Assembly: GCA_965227745.1 (NCBI GenBank)
Contig: OZ245769.1
Coordinates: 2,666,001 to 2,730,000, forward strand
Origin: GAS368 sp965227745
GTDB taxonomy: Bacteria; Verrucomicrobiota; Verrucomicrobiia; Opitutales; Opitutaceae
Direction: 5' to 3'
Length of the DNA stretch: 64,000 nucleotides
Under the pieces are notes generated by a model that saw only the letters and a program-made list of their open reading frames with translations, did no database searches and was not told the origin of the DNA. Shown here in pieces: positions 34,158-44,500 of this stretch; position 1 is the first letter of the stretch, and each line of letters starts with the position of its first letter. Position numbers and translations under genes: made by a program.

Positions 34158-34287
34158 CGGTTTGCACCCGCGGAAAGCGGGTGCCCTATAGTCGCGCACC
34201 CCGTCCAGTGTCACAATGGGGTCTAGAACTACTGCCGGCGCGTGCAGCACCTCCCTTTTTGTTTCGGCGCTGCTCCATCCTTGACGC

Positions 34288-34299
34288 GGACAGGTGTCC
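34288..34299. promoter_or_regulatory. Operator-like palindrome, GH28/PEP-CTERM control region
   Basis: GGACAGGTGTCC lies in the 234-bp gap between divergent genes, 93 bp before the GH28 ATG. It differs by one base from the perfect palindrome at 41463. Flanks also agree (GCGGACA...GTGTCCTT). Confidence 0.6.
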
Positions 34300-34391
34300 T
34301 TCTGAACGTCCTTCCCCCTTTCCCCTTCCGCGTGGCGTCCGCAAGTTTTGGCCGCACGACTCCCGCCCCTCACCCTTTAACCTTTCGTCGT

Positions 34392-36020
34392 ATGAAAACC
34401 CTCCGTCTGCTCGCTCTCCCCCTGTGCCTGCTCGCATTTGTTTGCAGCGCCTGGTCCGCCACCACTCGTCCCGCCGTGTTTAACGTCCTCGACTACGGCG
34501 CGGTTCCCGATGGCAAGACGAAGAACACCGGCGCTTTCGCCCAGGCTATCGCCGCCTGCACCGCGGCCGGCGGCGGTACGGTCACCGTTCCCGCCGGTAA
34601 ATATCTCACCGGCGCGATCATGATGGAGAGCAATCTCACGCTTCACCTCGATGCCGGCGCCGAGCTTCTTTACAGTAGCGATCCCGCCGATTCGCCCCTC
34701 GTAAAATCCCGCTGGGAGTGCACCAACGTCTACACCCACGCCACGCTCATCTACGCCGACGGCAAGCAAAACATCGCGATCACCGGCCGTGGCACGCTCA
34801 ACGGCCAAGGTTGGAACTGGTGGTGGCGCTCTAACAGCCGCGGTCGCAAGTCCCCTCCCGGCGAAGACGCCGCCGCCAACCAGAAGGCTTGGCGCGAAAT
34901 CTACACCCGCATCGAGGCGGGCGAAAAACTCGGAGCCGCCGACTTCTCGCAGGCCGCCAAATTCCTCCGCCCGTCCCTCATCGGCATTTATAACTGCAAA
35001 AATGTCCTCGTCGCCGACGTCACGCTCTTCAAGTCCCCGATGTGGATGCTCCACCCCGTTTACTCCGATGATATTGTCGTGCGCGGCGTCCGATTCGTCT
35101 CCGCCGATCCCGTCGGCCACGAATCCGAGGAGGGCGAGGGCCCCAATGGCGATGGCATCGACGTCGACTCCTGCCGCAACGTCCGGATTTCCGATTGCTT
35201 CTTTAACACCAGCGACGACTGCATCGTGATCAAGTCCGGCCGCGACAACGATGGTCTGCGCACCAATCGCCCCACCGAGTTCGTCACCATCACTAATTGC
35301 GTGATGTACCAGGGCCACGGCGCCGTCGTCATCGGCAGCGAGACCTCCGGCGGCATCCGCAATATCACCGCCAGCAATTGCGTCTCCGTCGGCACCGATT
35401 GCGGCATCCGCATCAAGAGCCAGCGCGGCCGCGGCGGCGTGCTCCAGAATTTCCGCTTCGACAACTGGGTCATCGAGGACGCCAAGAAGCAGGCCTTCGA
35501 GATCAACACCCGCTACAGCCAGACGCCCGATGCCCCGCTTAATGAGAAGACGCCCATCTTCCGCAACTTCTCGTACAGCAACATCACCATCATCAACGCC
35601 GCCCAAGTCGCTAAGATCGTCGGCCTGCCCGAAAAGACCATCGACGAGCTGCGCTTCAGCGACATCAACGCCACGGGTAAGATCGGCTTTCTCGCCGAGC
35701 TCGCCACCGATATGGAGCTGCACAATGTCCGCGTCACCGCCACCGGCGGTCCCGCCGTCAGCATCGACTCCAGCTCTCGCGTCGTCCTCAACGACGTAAC
35801 CCCCCGCACCACCAAGGCCGGCACCGCCGCCCTCACCGTTGCCAACGCCACTGACCTCGTCCTGCGCAACAGCCGCGCTCCCGCCGAAACCGGCACGTTT
35901 CTTTCCGTCTCGGGTGCGAAAAGTGCCGACATCGTTCTCAGTGGCAACGATCTCAGCCGCGCCAAAACCGACGTGGAGGTCGGCAAAGACCTCGCTCCTC
36001 AAGCGTTGATCAAACGCTAA
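34392..36020 (+). CDS. GH28 polygalacturonase-family enzyme
   Basis: A 542-residue protein with a signal peptide (MKTLRLLALPLCLLAFVCSA). The parallel beta-helix begins FNVLDYGAVPDGKTKNTGAF, classic for GH28. Catalytic motifs are in order: NGDGIDVDSC, SDDCIVIKSG, GHGAVVIGSE and IRIKSQRG, so the acidic triad and Arg-Ile-Lys are intact. It cuts galacturonan or rhamnogalacturonan from pectin, probably in the periplasm or at the surface. The C-terminal 110 residues form an extra helix-like or cap region. KduI at 46480 and the receptors nearby support a pectin role. Confidence 0.95.
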   Translation: MKTLRLLALPLCLLAFVCSAWSATTRPAVFNVLDYGAVPDGKTKNTGAFAQAIAACTAAGGGTVTVPAGKYLTGAIMMESNLTLHLDAGAELLYSSDPADSPLVKSRWECTNVYTHATLIYADGKQNIAITGRGTLNGQGWNWWWRSNSRGRKSPPGEDAAANQKAWREIYTRIEAGEKLGAADFSQAAKFLRPSLIGIYNCKNVLVADVTLFKSPMWMLHPVYSDDIVVRGVRFVSADPVGHESEEGEGPNGDGIDVDSCRNVRISDCFFNTSDDCIVIKSGRDNDGLRTNRPTEFVTITNCVMYQGHGAVVIGSETSGGIRNITASNCVSVGTDCGIRIKSQRGRGGVLQNFRFDNWVIEDAKKQAFEINTRYSQTPDAPLNEKTPIFRNFSYSNITIINAAQVAKIVGLPEKTIDELRFSDINATGKIGFLAELATDMELHNVRVTATGGPAVSIDSSSRVVLNDVTPRTTKAGTAALTVANATDLVLRNSRAPAETGTFLSVSGAKSADIVLSGNDLSRAKTDVEVGKDLAPQALIKR

Positions 36021-36122
36021 GCCCGACCCCAAAGGCCCTATATAGGGAGGTAGTCACCCCAGAATAGGCCGCATATAAGGTAAGCCAGACTGTCAGGCTC
36101 ATAAGTTAGTTTGCGCTTATAC

Positions 36123-36134
36123 GGACACGTGTCT
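36123..36134. promoter_or_regulatory. Operator-like palindrome upstream of the first TonB receptor
   Basis: GGACACGTGTCT matches the sites at 34288 and 41463 with one change. It lies 264 bp before the receptor ATG. The rest of the gap (36021-36397) holds a 12-bp palindrome CCCTATATAGGG at 36036-36047 and a C/A-rich unstructured leader with repeated AACCTACC-like words, but no gene. Confidence 0.6.
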
Positions 36135-36397
36135 GATTTATCACGGAACTTGGGAACCTACAGCGTTTCCCACTGTTCTTCCCCCTCCCCATCTCCCTAA
36201 CCCCCTTTTCCCACGGCCCCACCGTCCGGTACCCCGTCTGCTTTTTTGCGCCACCTCTTGCGCACTTCCTCCTCGCAGTTTCTCTTCCCCGGCTTACCCC
36301 CTCCCCGCTTACCGGCCCCATCCCTTTCCAGCAGTAAACCCTTTACCCTAAAACCTACCCAAAACCCGACAGTACCTGAACCTGACTAGAACCTACC

Positions 36398-39300
36398 ATG
36401 AACCCTGTTAAACTCCTACAACCCATCGGTCGCCTGTGCTTCGCACTGGCGGGCCTTGTGCTCGCGCACGTCGCGTCTGCACAATCCGCCGCCACCGGCA
36501 CCATCGAAGGCCGCGTCCTCAATACCAATAACGGCTCCTACCTGACCAACGCCCGCGTGTCCGTCGAAGGCGCCAAGTCCGATGTCTTCACCGACCAGTA
36601 CGGTCAGTTCCGGGTGACCGACGTCCCCGCCGGCACGGCCAAGGTCAAAGTCTTCTACACCGGTCTCGCCGACCAGACCCTTTCCACCGCCGTCACCGCG
36701 GGCCAGACGTCGACCCTCGATGTCAGCCTCGCGCCGCTCGGCGCTCCCGCGACCGGTGAGGTCTATCAACTCGAGGCCTTCAAGGTCGCCTCGAAAGTTG
36801 AGATGGAGGCCGCCGCCATCGCGATCAACGAGCAGCGTTTTGCCGCGACGGTCAAAAACGTCGTCTCCACCGATGCCTTCGGCGATATCACGGAGGGCAA
36901 CCTCGGCGATTTCGTGAAGTTCCTCCCCGGCGTCACCATCGACTACGTCTCCCCCGATGCCCGCACGATCTCCGTGCGCGGCGTTCCGGCCAACTACACG
37001 CCGGTCACGCTTAACGGCAATCGTATCGCGAGCGCCAATTCCTCGACCGCTGGCCGCACCTTTGAGCTCGAGCAGATTTCCATCAACAACGCCGGCCGCA
37101 TCGAGGTCCTGAAATCCCGCTCCCCCGAAACCGCCGCCGACGCCCTCGGTGGTGCCATCAACCTCGTGCCGCGCAGTTCCTTCGAGCAATCGCGTCCGAG
37201 CTTTTCCTACCGCGCCTTCGTGAGCGCCAATGGCGACGAGAAGGAACTGAAAAAGACCCGCGGCCCCACCAATGAGGCCTCCACCAAGATCAAGGGTGGC
37301 TTCGACTTCGTGTATATCAATCCGGTCTCGAAGAATCTCGGCTACACTCTCGCCGTCCTCGAATCCAATATCTACTATCCGCAGCATCGCTCGCAGGCCA
37401 ATTGGGCGCCCAATGCCACCGCGGCGTTCGGCCCGGTTGCCGATCCCGAGCATCCCTACCTGCGCAACTATCAGGTGCAGGACGGCCCGAAGAACAATCA
37501 GCGCAAGTCCATCAGCGGCACCGTCGATTTCCGTCTCCCCAATCGCGATGTGGTCAGCGTCGGCGCCCAGTGGAATTACTACAACGCCTCGTTCAGCAAT
37601 CGCCCGGTCAACTACGAGATCGGTTCCAACACCGCTCCCCTCAGCTTCGGGCCTGACTTCGTCAATGGCGCGCTCGGCCGTGGTGCCGTCACGCTCGGCG
37701 GCACTTCCTTCCGCCACAAGTTCGGCTACACCTACGCCGCCGATACGAACTACAAGCACAGCGGCCCGGTCTGGACCATCGATGGCGGCCTCGCCTTCTC
37801 CCACGCCTCGAATCACTACCACGACAGCCAGGACGGCCACTTTAACGGCGTCACGCTGACGCTGCGCGGTCTGCCCAATACCACCACCTACAATAACCTG
37901 TCGCCCACGGTTAATTTCTCGGGCATCGCGGCGGGCAGCTATCTCTATCCCACTTCCATCAAGGTGATGGATGCGAACGGCGTGAACCCGATCGATCTCT
38001 CGAACGCGTCGAATTACAATATCACGAACGTGAACTACAATCCCGCGGACTCCGCCGACGTCTTCAAGACCGCCCGCATCAACGCCCGCCGCGATCTCGG
38101 TTTCTCGTTCCCCTTCGCCGTCAAGACCGGCTTGAACGTCCAGGAAGAGACCCGCGACATCCGTCTCGATAATCGCGGCAACTGGAACTTCGTCGGGCCC
38201 GATGGCGTAGCCAACACCGCCGACGACAACGCCGGCCTCTACAATCTGAGCGATCCGCAGTACTCGAGCAGCCCGTTCCTCTTCAGCACGCCCCAGGTTC
38301 CCTATCCGGACCCCTATCGCGTCCAGCAGCTCTTCGATAAGAACCCGAGCTACTTCCGTCTCGCGAGCGACGCCAACCCGCACATCAACAGCGCGACCAA
38401 CTCGAAGTACTTCCGCGAAGTCATCACCGCCGCCTACCTCATGGGCGACACCCGCTTCCTCCCGGGCAATCGTATGCGCGTTTCCGGCGGCGTCCGCTTC
38501 GAGCGCACGCAAGACACCGGCTACGGTGTGTTGGTCAACCCTGCGGCCGGCTACATCCGCAATGCCGCCGGTCAGCTCGTGCTGAATCCCGACGTCGTCG
38601 CTCGCGCCCAGGCCCAGTACACCACCCGCGGTGACAAACGCTCCAAGACCTACGATGGCTACTATCCCAGCCTAGATGCCTCTTTCAACGTCACTCAGAG
38701 CATCATCGCGCGCTTTGCCTACGCCAAGTCCATCGGCCGCCCCGATCTGAGCAATATCATCCCGGCCACCACGCTGCCCGATCTCAATGGTACCGCGCCC
38801 TACAACATCACGACGATCAATGCCTCGCTGAAGCCCACGCAGACCAATGCTTACGACGTCTCGCTGGAATACTACTTCGCTAAGACTGGCGTGTTTTCCG
38901 TCGGCGCGTTCCAGAAGGATTTCAGCGACTTCACCGGCAGCGCCGCCGCCCAGCCTGCCACGCTCGACCTCCTGAATAGCCTCGGCATCCCCGATGCCCA
39001 GTCCTACGTCAGCGCCGGCGCTACGGTCACCACGCGCTTCAACGTCGGCTCGGCTCGCGTTACGGGTGTGGAGTTCAACTACTCGCAGGTCCTCGATGCC
39101 GAGTTCCTGCCCAAGTGGACCCGCAACTTCGTCGTCTACGCCAACGGCCAGCAGATGCACCTCGAGGGCTCCACCCTCGCCGACTTCAGCAACTTCATTC
39201 CCGCTAGCGGCAGCTGGGGCCTGAAGTACAACGCCGGCCGGTTCAGCGCCCAGGTCAATTGGAACTACCGTGGCCGCCAGCGCCTCCTCGCCCAGAGCAT

Positions 39301-39547
39301 CACCTACCAAGGTGCCGCTCACACCGATCGCGGCTTCTACGAGTACTTCAAGCCCCGCATCTACACCGACATCAACTTCAACTACCGCTTCACGAACAAG
39401 GTCGGCCTCTTCGTCAACGCGCGTAACTTGACCAATGTCGCCCAAGACGCGCAGCGCTACGGCCCGACCAGCACGAGCTGGAGCCGCACCTACCGCCGCG
39501 AAGAATTCGGCGTCCAATACACCCTCGGTCTGAAGGGCACGTTCTAA
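36398..39547 (+). CDS. TonB-dependent receptor with carboxypeptidase-regulatory-like domain (1)
   Basis: A 1049-residue outer-membrane receptor. A signal peptide (1-28, ending VASAQ) is followed by a beta-sandwich domain (about 32-112, GTIEGRVLNTNNGSYLTNAR), the plug (about 150-265, DAFGDITEGNLGDFVKFLPG) and a barrel ending in the aromatic C-terminus FGVQYTLGLKGTF. It resembles the TonB-Xanth-Caul type used for oligosaccharides. No SusD is near. Its setting between GH28 and KduI suggests pectin fragments as substrate. A strong terminator follows. Confidence 0.93.
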   Translation: MNPVKLLQPIGRLCFALAGLVLAHVASAQSAATGTIEGRVLNTNNGSYLTNARVSVEGAKSDVFTDQYGQFRVTDVPAGTAKVKVFYTGLADQTLSTAVTAGQTSTLDVSLAPLGAPATGEVYQLEAFKVASKVEMEAAAIAINEQRFAATVKNVVSTDAFGDITEGNLGDFVKFLPGVTIDYVSPDARTISVRGVPANYTPVTLNGNRIASANSSTAGRTFELEQISINNAGRIEVLKSRSPETAADALGGAINLVPRSSFEQSRPSFSYRAFVSANGDEKELKKTRGPTNEASTKIKGGFDFVYINPVSKNLGYTLAVLESNIYYPQHRSQANWAPNATAAFGPVADPEHPYLRNYQVQDGPKNNQRKSISGTVDFRLPNRDVVSVGAQWNYYNASFSNRPVNYEIGSNTAPLSFGPDFVNGALGRGAVTLGGTSFRHKFGYTYAADTNYKHSGPVWTIDGGLAFSHASNHYHDSQDGHFNGVTLTLRGLPNTTTYNNLSPTVNFSGIAAGSYLYPTSIKVMDANGVNPIDLSNASNYNITNVNYNPADSADVFKTARINARRDLGFSFPFAVKTGLNVQEETRDIRLDNRGNWNFVGPDGVANTADDNAGLYNLSDPQYSSSPFLFSTPQVPYPDPYRVQQLFDKNPSYFRLASDANPHINSATNSKYFREVITAAYLMGDTRFLPGNRMRVSGGVRFERTQDTGYGVLVNPAAGYIRNAAGQLVLNPDVVARAQAQYTTRGDKRSKTYDGYYPSLDASFNVTQSIIARFAYAKSIGRPDLSNIIPATTLPDLNGTAPYNITTINASLKPTQTNAYDVSLEYYFAKTGVFSVGAFQKDFSDFTGSAAAQPATLDLLNSLGIPDAQSYVSAGATVTTRFNVGSARVTGVEFNYSQVLDAEFLPKWTRNFVVYANGQQMHLEGSTLADFSNFIPASGSWGLKYNAGRFSAQVNWNYRGRQRLLAQSITYQGAAHTDRGFYEYFKPRIYTDINFNYRFTNKVGLFVNARNLTNVAQDAQRYGPTSTSWSRTYRREEFGVQYTLGLKGTF

Positions 39548-39653
39548 ACCAAGTAGCGGCGAGCGCCAGCCAGCCGATCCGGCACCACCAACGCTCGCCG
39601 CCCATCTCCGCTCGTTCACCGACCTTCAGCCAGCACGCTGCCTGAACCCTCAT

Positions 39654-39696
39654 CCCCGCTTCCTTGGTTCATCCCAGGGAAGCGGGGTTTTCTTTT
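39654..39696 (+). terminator. Terminator of TonB receptor 1
   Basis: CCCCGCTTCC (39654-39663) pairs with GGAAGCGGGG (39678-39687), followed by TTTTCTTTT. A second copy of the same terminator is at 39840-39880, because the surrounding sequence is duplicated. Confidence 0.88.
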
Positions 39697-40051
39697 GCGT
39701 AGCGGCGAGCGCCAGCGAGCCGACCGCGCCCACGCTGTGGGAGGGGCTTTACGCCCCGACCCTCGCCATCCTTCACCTCCCCGCGCAACGCGCACAATCC
39801 AGCCGCACTCGTCTGCGGCTAGCTACCCCTGCGGCGCCACCCGCTTCCTTGGTTCATCCCAGGGAAGCGGGGTTTTCTTTTGTGTAGCGGCGAGCGCCAG
39901 CGAGCCGACCACGCCAGTCTTCGATGCGCCCCACGAAACTGTGGGAGGGGCTTTACGCCCCGACCCTCGCCCTCCTTCACCTCCCGCGCACCGCGCACAA
40001 TCCAGCCGCACTCGTCTGCGGCTAGCTACTGCTCCGGCCCCACCCGCTTCA
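39656..40051. repeat. Tandem duplication of a 185-bp intergenic unit
   Basis: Copy 1 starts at 39656 and copy 2 at 39841. Each has the terminator hairpin, a GTAGCGGCGAGCGCCAGCGA element, a GTGGGAGGGGCTTTACGCCC hairpin and an AGCCGCACTCGTCTGCGGCT hairpin. Copy 2 has about 19 extra bases near 39914. The end of copy 2 supplies the C-terminal codons and stop of the minus-strand gene at 40026. Confidence 0.85.
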
Positions 40052-40412
40052 TCGGCCGTTCACCCGGCCCAGTCGTCACCGGCGGCACACTCGGCATCGG
40101 CGGCGGCGTCTCCGCGGGTTTCCGGTGCGTCAGCGTTAGGTACGCGACAAAAAGCGTCCAAGTCGGAAACAGAGCGAGCCCCGGAATGACCTCCGGCAGC
40201 ACGGCGACCGCGATCTCCCAGCGCCGGCCCCAAATCAGCAGCAGGGCCACGACCATCGCCGCATCGGCCACGATCCAGAGCGGCGGAAAAAGCCACTGCA
40301 GTCCGTCCGCCATCCCCGCGCACGCGAGCGAGATCACCGCCCGCCACACCCGCCCTTCGCCCGCAAGGCGCGGCGCGGGTTCCGGGTCGGAGAGGATGAT
40401 CGTACGCTTCAT
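40026..40412 (-). CDS. Small membrane protein of unknown family
   Basis: A 128-residue protein with about three hydrophobic segments (27-60 LACAGMADGLQWLFPPLWIV, and 70-95 AVAVLPEVIPGLALFPTWTL) and a Pro-rich tail. I do not recognise it. The last residues lie in the duplicated intergenic unit, so the reading frame has captured repeat sequence. It follows the gene at 40428 by 15 bp on the same strand and is likely co-transcribed. Confidence 0.65.
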   Translation of the reverse strand: MKRTIILSDPEPAPRLAGEGRVWRAVISLACAGMADGLQWLFPPLWIVADAAMVVALLLIWGRRWEIAVAVLPEVIPGLALFPTWTLFVAYLTLTHRKPAETPPPMPSVPPVTTGPGERPMKRVGPEQ

Positions 40413-40427
40413 TGGGAGGCCATCGCG

Positions 40428-41255
40428 TTACTTGCGGTCGTAAAATCCCGGGATGACGAAATCGGCGTCCCCGGCCGTCTCGCCCGGAAAGAGGACTTGG
40501 ATCGCGTTGAGTTTTCGCCCGCCCCAGCCGTCGGTCTGCGCCAGCCAGTTTTTCACAAAGGCCGCGATCGTCTTGCGCGCGGCGTTGCGGACGTTCGGCG
40601 TCTGGTCGAGGGCTTCGCGGTTCAGGCGCGGCGTGATATCGGCCAGTGCCGCCGTCGTCATCTCCTCGCGATTCGCACGGAGCGTGCCCGTACTGGTCTT
40701 CATCTCGAGCGAACGCGTATCGAGGTTGATCGGCGTCAGCACGCGCAGCGCCGGCGCGTGGACCACACAGACGCGCACGCCGTCTTTTTCGACCGCCTCG
40801 ATTTTCCACTCGGCCGCCGCCGCCGGCCCGAGGAGCGGTACATAGTAAAAAGCCCGCCCCGCCACCCGCACCTCGGCGGTGCTGGTGCCAAAGATGCGCT
40901 CATCCACATTGGTGAATTTCAGCGCGATGTCCTGCTTCGCGACGATCAGCGGCCCGGATTTATCCGTCGCCGTGATGCGCCCGATCTCGACCTCCGTCCG
41001 CGTGCTGGTGTGGGACGTCGTCAAAAACTTCCCGACATGGTCGAAAAACCGCCCGGTGAGCACCACGCCTTTTTCCAGCGGATCCGTCATCGCGCCCGCG
41101 AGTTCCCGCGGAGTGAACTTCACCACCACCAAAAACGAGCAGACGATAAACACGATGCCCACCGCCCCGAGCGCGACATACTTCACCCAACTCGTCGGCG
41201 GACGCCGGCGATCAATGATCTCGGTAATGTTGGGTTCGGGTTCGGTGGGCGTCAT
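40428..41255 (-). CDS. Membrane-anchored protein of unknown family
   Basis: A 275-residue protein with a short cytoplasmic N-terminus, one TM at about 25-46 (YVALGAVGIVFIVCSFLVVV) and a large outer domain. The layout (TM anchor, then TRTEVEIGRITATDKSGPLI, alternating hydrophobic strands, C-terminal helix VRNAARKTIAAFVKNWL) recalls DUF4230-type proteins, but I am unsure. Its start is ATG at 41255. Function unknown. Confidence 0.7.
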   Translation of the reverse strand: MTPTEPEPNITEIIDRRRPPTSWVKYVALGAVGIVFIVCSFLVVVKFTPRELAGAMTDPLEKGVVLTGRFFDHVGKFLTTSHTSTRTEVEIGRITATDKSGPLIVAKQDIALKFTNVDERIFGTSTAEVRVAGRAFYYVPLLGPAAAAEWKIEAVEKDGVRVCVVHAPALRVLTPINLDTRSLEMKTSTGTLRANREEMTTAALADITPRLNREALDQTPNVRNAARKTIAAFVKNWLAQTDGWGGRKLNAIQVLFPGETAGDADFVIPGFYDRK

Positions 41256-41381
41256 GCAAGCGGGACACGGAAACTAAGCACTGGCCTACTACCGACGCGA
41301 GCGAGCCGCAAGTGTTCCCGTCTCGCCCACCGCGCCCCGTTTCCGACGGCACCACCCTTTTCATATATTCGGTGCCGCTCC

Positions 41382-41415
41382 ACTCTCTCAACTCTCAGCT
41401 CTCAACTATCAACGT
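41382..41415. repeat. CTCAACTCTCAGCTCTCAAC repeat
   Basis: CACTCTCTCAACTCTCAGCT followed by CTCAACTATCAACG. It lies about 50 bp before the operator-like palindrome. Nothing else is evident in 41256-41582 apart from a GCGAGCGAGCCGC fragment near 41289 and the C/T-rich leader. Confidence 0.7.
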
Positions 41416-41462
41416 GTCTCCCCCGCCAGACCGTCAGGCCGCAATTACTATTGCCGCTAGGC

Positions 41463-41474
41463 GGACACGTGTCC
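41463..41474. promoter_or_regulatory. Operator-like palindrome upstream of the second TonB receptor
   Basis: GGACACGTGTCC is a perfect 12-bp palindrome with a central CpG, as in many LacI-family operators. It lies 109 bp before the ATG. The other copies are at 34288 and 36123. Confidence 0.65.
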
Positions 41475-41582
41475 TTACTTTTCGCAACCCCCTAGAACTT
41501 CCCCGTTCTATCTGCGTCCACCCCACGCATCCCCCGCTTCGCTCCGTCTCCCCCGACGCTGCCGCATTTTCCTCCTCCGACT

Positions 41583-44500
41583 ATGACCCCTACCCCGTGC
41601 CTTCAACTATTCCGCCGCGTCTGCCTCGCGCTCGCCGGCGTTTTCCTCGCCCTCACGGCCCACGCTCAAACCACCGGCGTCATCTCCGGCTCCGTCATCG
41701 ACGCCACCACCGGCAAATACCTCGAAGGCGCTGAAATCTCCCTCGACGGCAGTGCCCTCCGCGCCTCCACCGCGCGCGACGGCTCGTTCACGCTCACGGG
41801 CGTACCCGCCGGCCCACAGAGGGTCACAGTCACCTATCCCGGACTCGAAACGAAAGCGTCCACCGTCACGGTACAGCCCGGCCAGACTGCCTCTCTGCCG
41901 GTGCGCCTCGGCAACAGCGACGTCGTTGCCATGACCGAGTTCAAAGTCGCTGGCACCAAGGAAGGCATGGCGCAGGCCATCGCGATGCAGAAGGCCTCTG
42001 ACAATATCAAGATCGTCGCCGCGGGCGACCAGTACGGCGACATCGCCGAGGGCAATGCCGCCGAGTATCTCAAGTTTCTCCCCGGCGTCGGCATCGACTA
42101 CAATGCCAACGACGCCCGCGCCGCCACGCTGCGCGGCATGAACACCGCCTTCACCAATGTCACGATGAACGGCAACCCCATCGCCAGCGCCACCTCGGGC
42201 AACGCCAATCGCCGCTTCGAGTTCGAGCAGGTCGCGATCAACAACGTCGAGAGCGTCGAGGTCTTCAAGACCCTCACGCCCGAGATGCAGGCCACCAGCA
42301 CCGGCGGCTCCATCAATCTCGTGACGAAGAGCGCCTTCGATCGCCAAGGCAGCCTCTTCACTTATCGCGCCTACATTCAGGCCACCGACAGTGATCTCTA
42401 CCTCCGCAAGACCGAGGGCTGGGGCCAGGAAAAGACCCGCAAGATTCTCCCCGGCATCGATCTCAACTGGGCCTCCCGCCTCACCGAAAATCTCGGGTAC
42501 AATCTCGCCTATAAAAACTCCCAGCTCTTCAACAACTACCCGCGCTCGTCCTACTCCTACCAATACAACCCCGCCAGCGGCGGCAATCCCGACAAGCCCG
42601 GCATCAACAACTGGAATCTCCAGAACGAGCAGAAGAACACTCGCCGCCAGTCGATCTCCGGCCAGGTCGACTACCGCCTCGGGCCGCGCACCAAGCTCTC
42701 GTTCAACGGCCAGTGGAACTACTACGACCTGCTCTTCACCGACCGCGTCGTCACGATCACGCCCGGCGCACTTCCCGCCCTGAGCAATACCGCCACCCCC
42801 ACCTACGATGGCCGCACCTTCACGGGTCCCACCGGCGGCGGTAGTGCCGCGATCCAGACCATCAATCGCTCGAAATCCGGCGTCACGTGGAGCACCGGTG
42901 CGAGCCTAACTCACGACTTCACCGGTGGTTCGAAACTCGAAACCAGCACCTACTGGAGCCAGGCCTACAGCAAATACCGCGACACCTCGCGCTCCTGGTA
43001 TTCCGATGCCACGATGACGCGCACGGGTCTCACCGTAAAGTTCAGTGACCTCGGCGAAACGGTTCCCACCTATACCATCACCGATAGCACGGGCGCCGTC
43101 GTCGATTTGCGCGACGTCTCGAAGTTCAGCATGACCCAGATTCGCAGCCGCCCGCAGACCGGCGTCGACACCAAGGACGGCGCCTCGCTCGATTTCAAGA
43201 CCCCGCTCGGCTCGCTCCCCGCCACCGTCAAGGTCGGCGCACGCCTCGACGAGGTCGGCCGCAACATCGATAATCGCGTCTTCAACCGCACCGGTACCTC
43301 GGTCGCGACCGGCTTCGGCGGCACCTCGGCCATCACCGGCTCCCAACTCGTCAACCTCGTCGACCAAAACTTTTCCAACCACGGCATCGGCTACGGGCTC
43401 CCCGCTTTCAATTTCCTCAGCGTCTACTCCGCCTACAGCCAGCTCGGCGGCAACAACTACCTGCCCTACACGCCCGCGAGCGACTTGATCTCCCGCTTCG
43501 ACGAGGAGACCGCGTCCACCTATGTCCGCTTCGATGTCCGCCCGATCAATAATTTCCTCATCGTCGCCGGCGCGCGTTACGAGGATCGCCAAGTCGACAT
43601 CGAAAACCGCCTCTCGACTCTCCCGCGCATCCTCACGGGTAAGTTCGAAGACAAGAGCTGGTTCCCCTCGCTCAACCTGAAGTACAATCTCACGCGCAAC
43701 CTCCAGCTTCGCTTCGGCGCGGCCAAGTCCATCGGCCTGCCCGACTACGGCGATCTCACCCCCGGCGCGCCAACCGTCACCGATCCCACCTCCACGGCGC
43801 GCGGTAAGATCTCGATCTTCAATCCCAGCCTCGAGGCCTTCTCCGTCACCAACTACGATGCCAGCGTGGAATACTACTTCGGCCAGGGCGGCGTTCTCAC
43901 TGCCTCGCTCTTCCGCAAGACGTTTAAAAACTCCATCGTCGACGCCACGCAGACCCTCGATGCCGGCACCGCCACGTCGCTCGGCATCGGCGCAAATTCT
44001 CTCGGCGCTTCGCTCGACCAGTACGACGTCAGCTACAAGTTTAACATTCCCGACACCGGCAACTACAATGGCATCGAGCTCAGCTACGGCCAACGCCTCA
44101 CCTTTCTGCCGAAGCCTTTCAACACCCTCGGCTTCCAGATGAATGCCACGCTGCTCAGCGTCGATCCCATCAAGACCAGTCGCGTGCTCAACAACTCCGC
44201 CACAGATCCCAACCTCAACGGCGCGCTCCTCAATCAGGTGAACAAGAACCTCGAGATCGCCGCCGTGAAACGCGCCTTTAACGTCGTGCTCAACTACAGC
44301 ATCGGCAAGTGGGGTTTCACCGCGACGTCCAACTACACCGGCAAGGTCCTGAAAGCCGCCAATCGCCAGACCGTGAAGTACAGCAACGAAGCCGCCAATC
44401 GCTACATCTTCGAGTACGTCTACCAGGCCCCGCGCGAGCTCGTCGACCTCCGCGTCGACTACAAATACAGCCGCAAGATCACACCGTACTTCCAAGCCCG

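Noticed and set aside
34377..36032. A 551-residue minus-strand frame opposite the GH28 gene
   Set aside because: The plus-strand gene has all GH28 motifs; the antisense frame is low-complexity Gly/Asp/Val/Ala-rich.
36416..38512. A 698-residue minus-strand frame opposite TonB receptor 1
   Set aside because: Same antisense effect; the receptor on the plus strand has signal peptide, plug, barrel and terminator.
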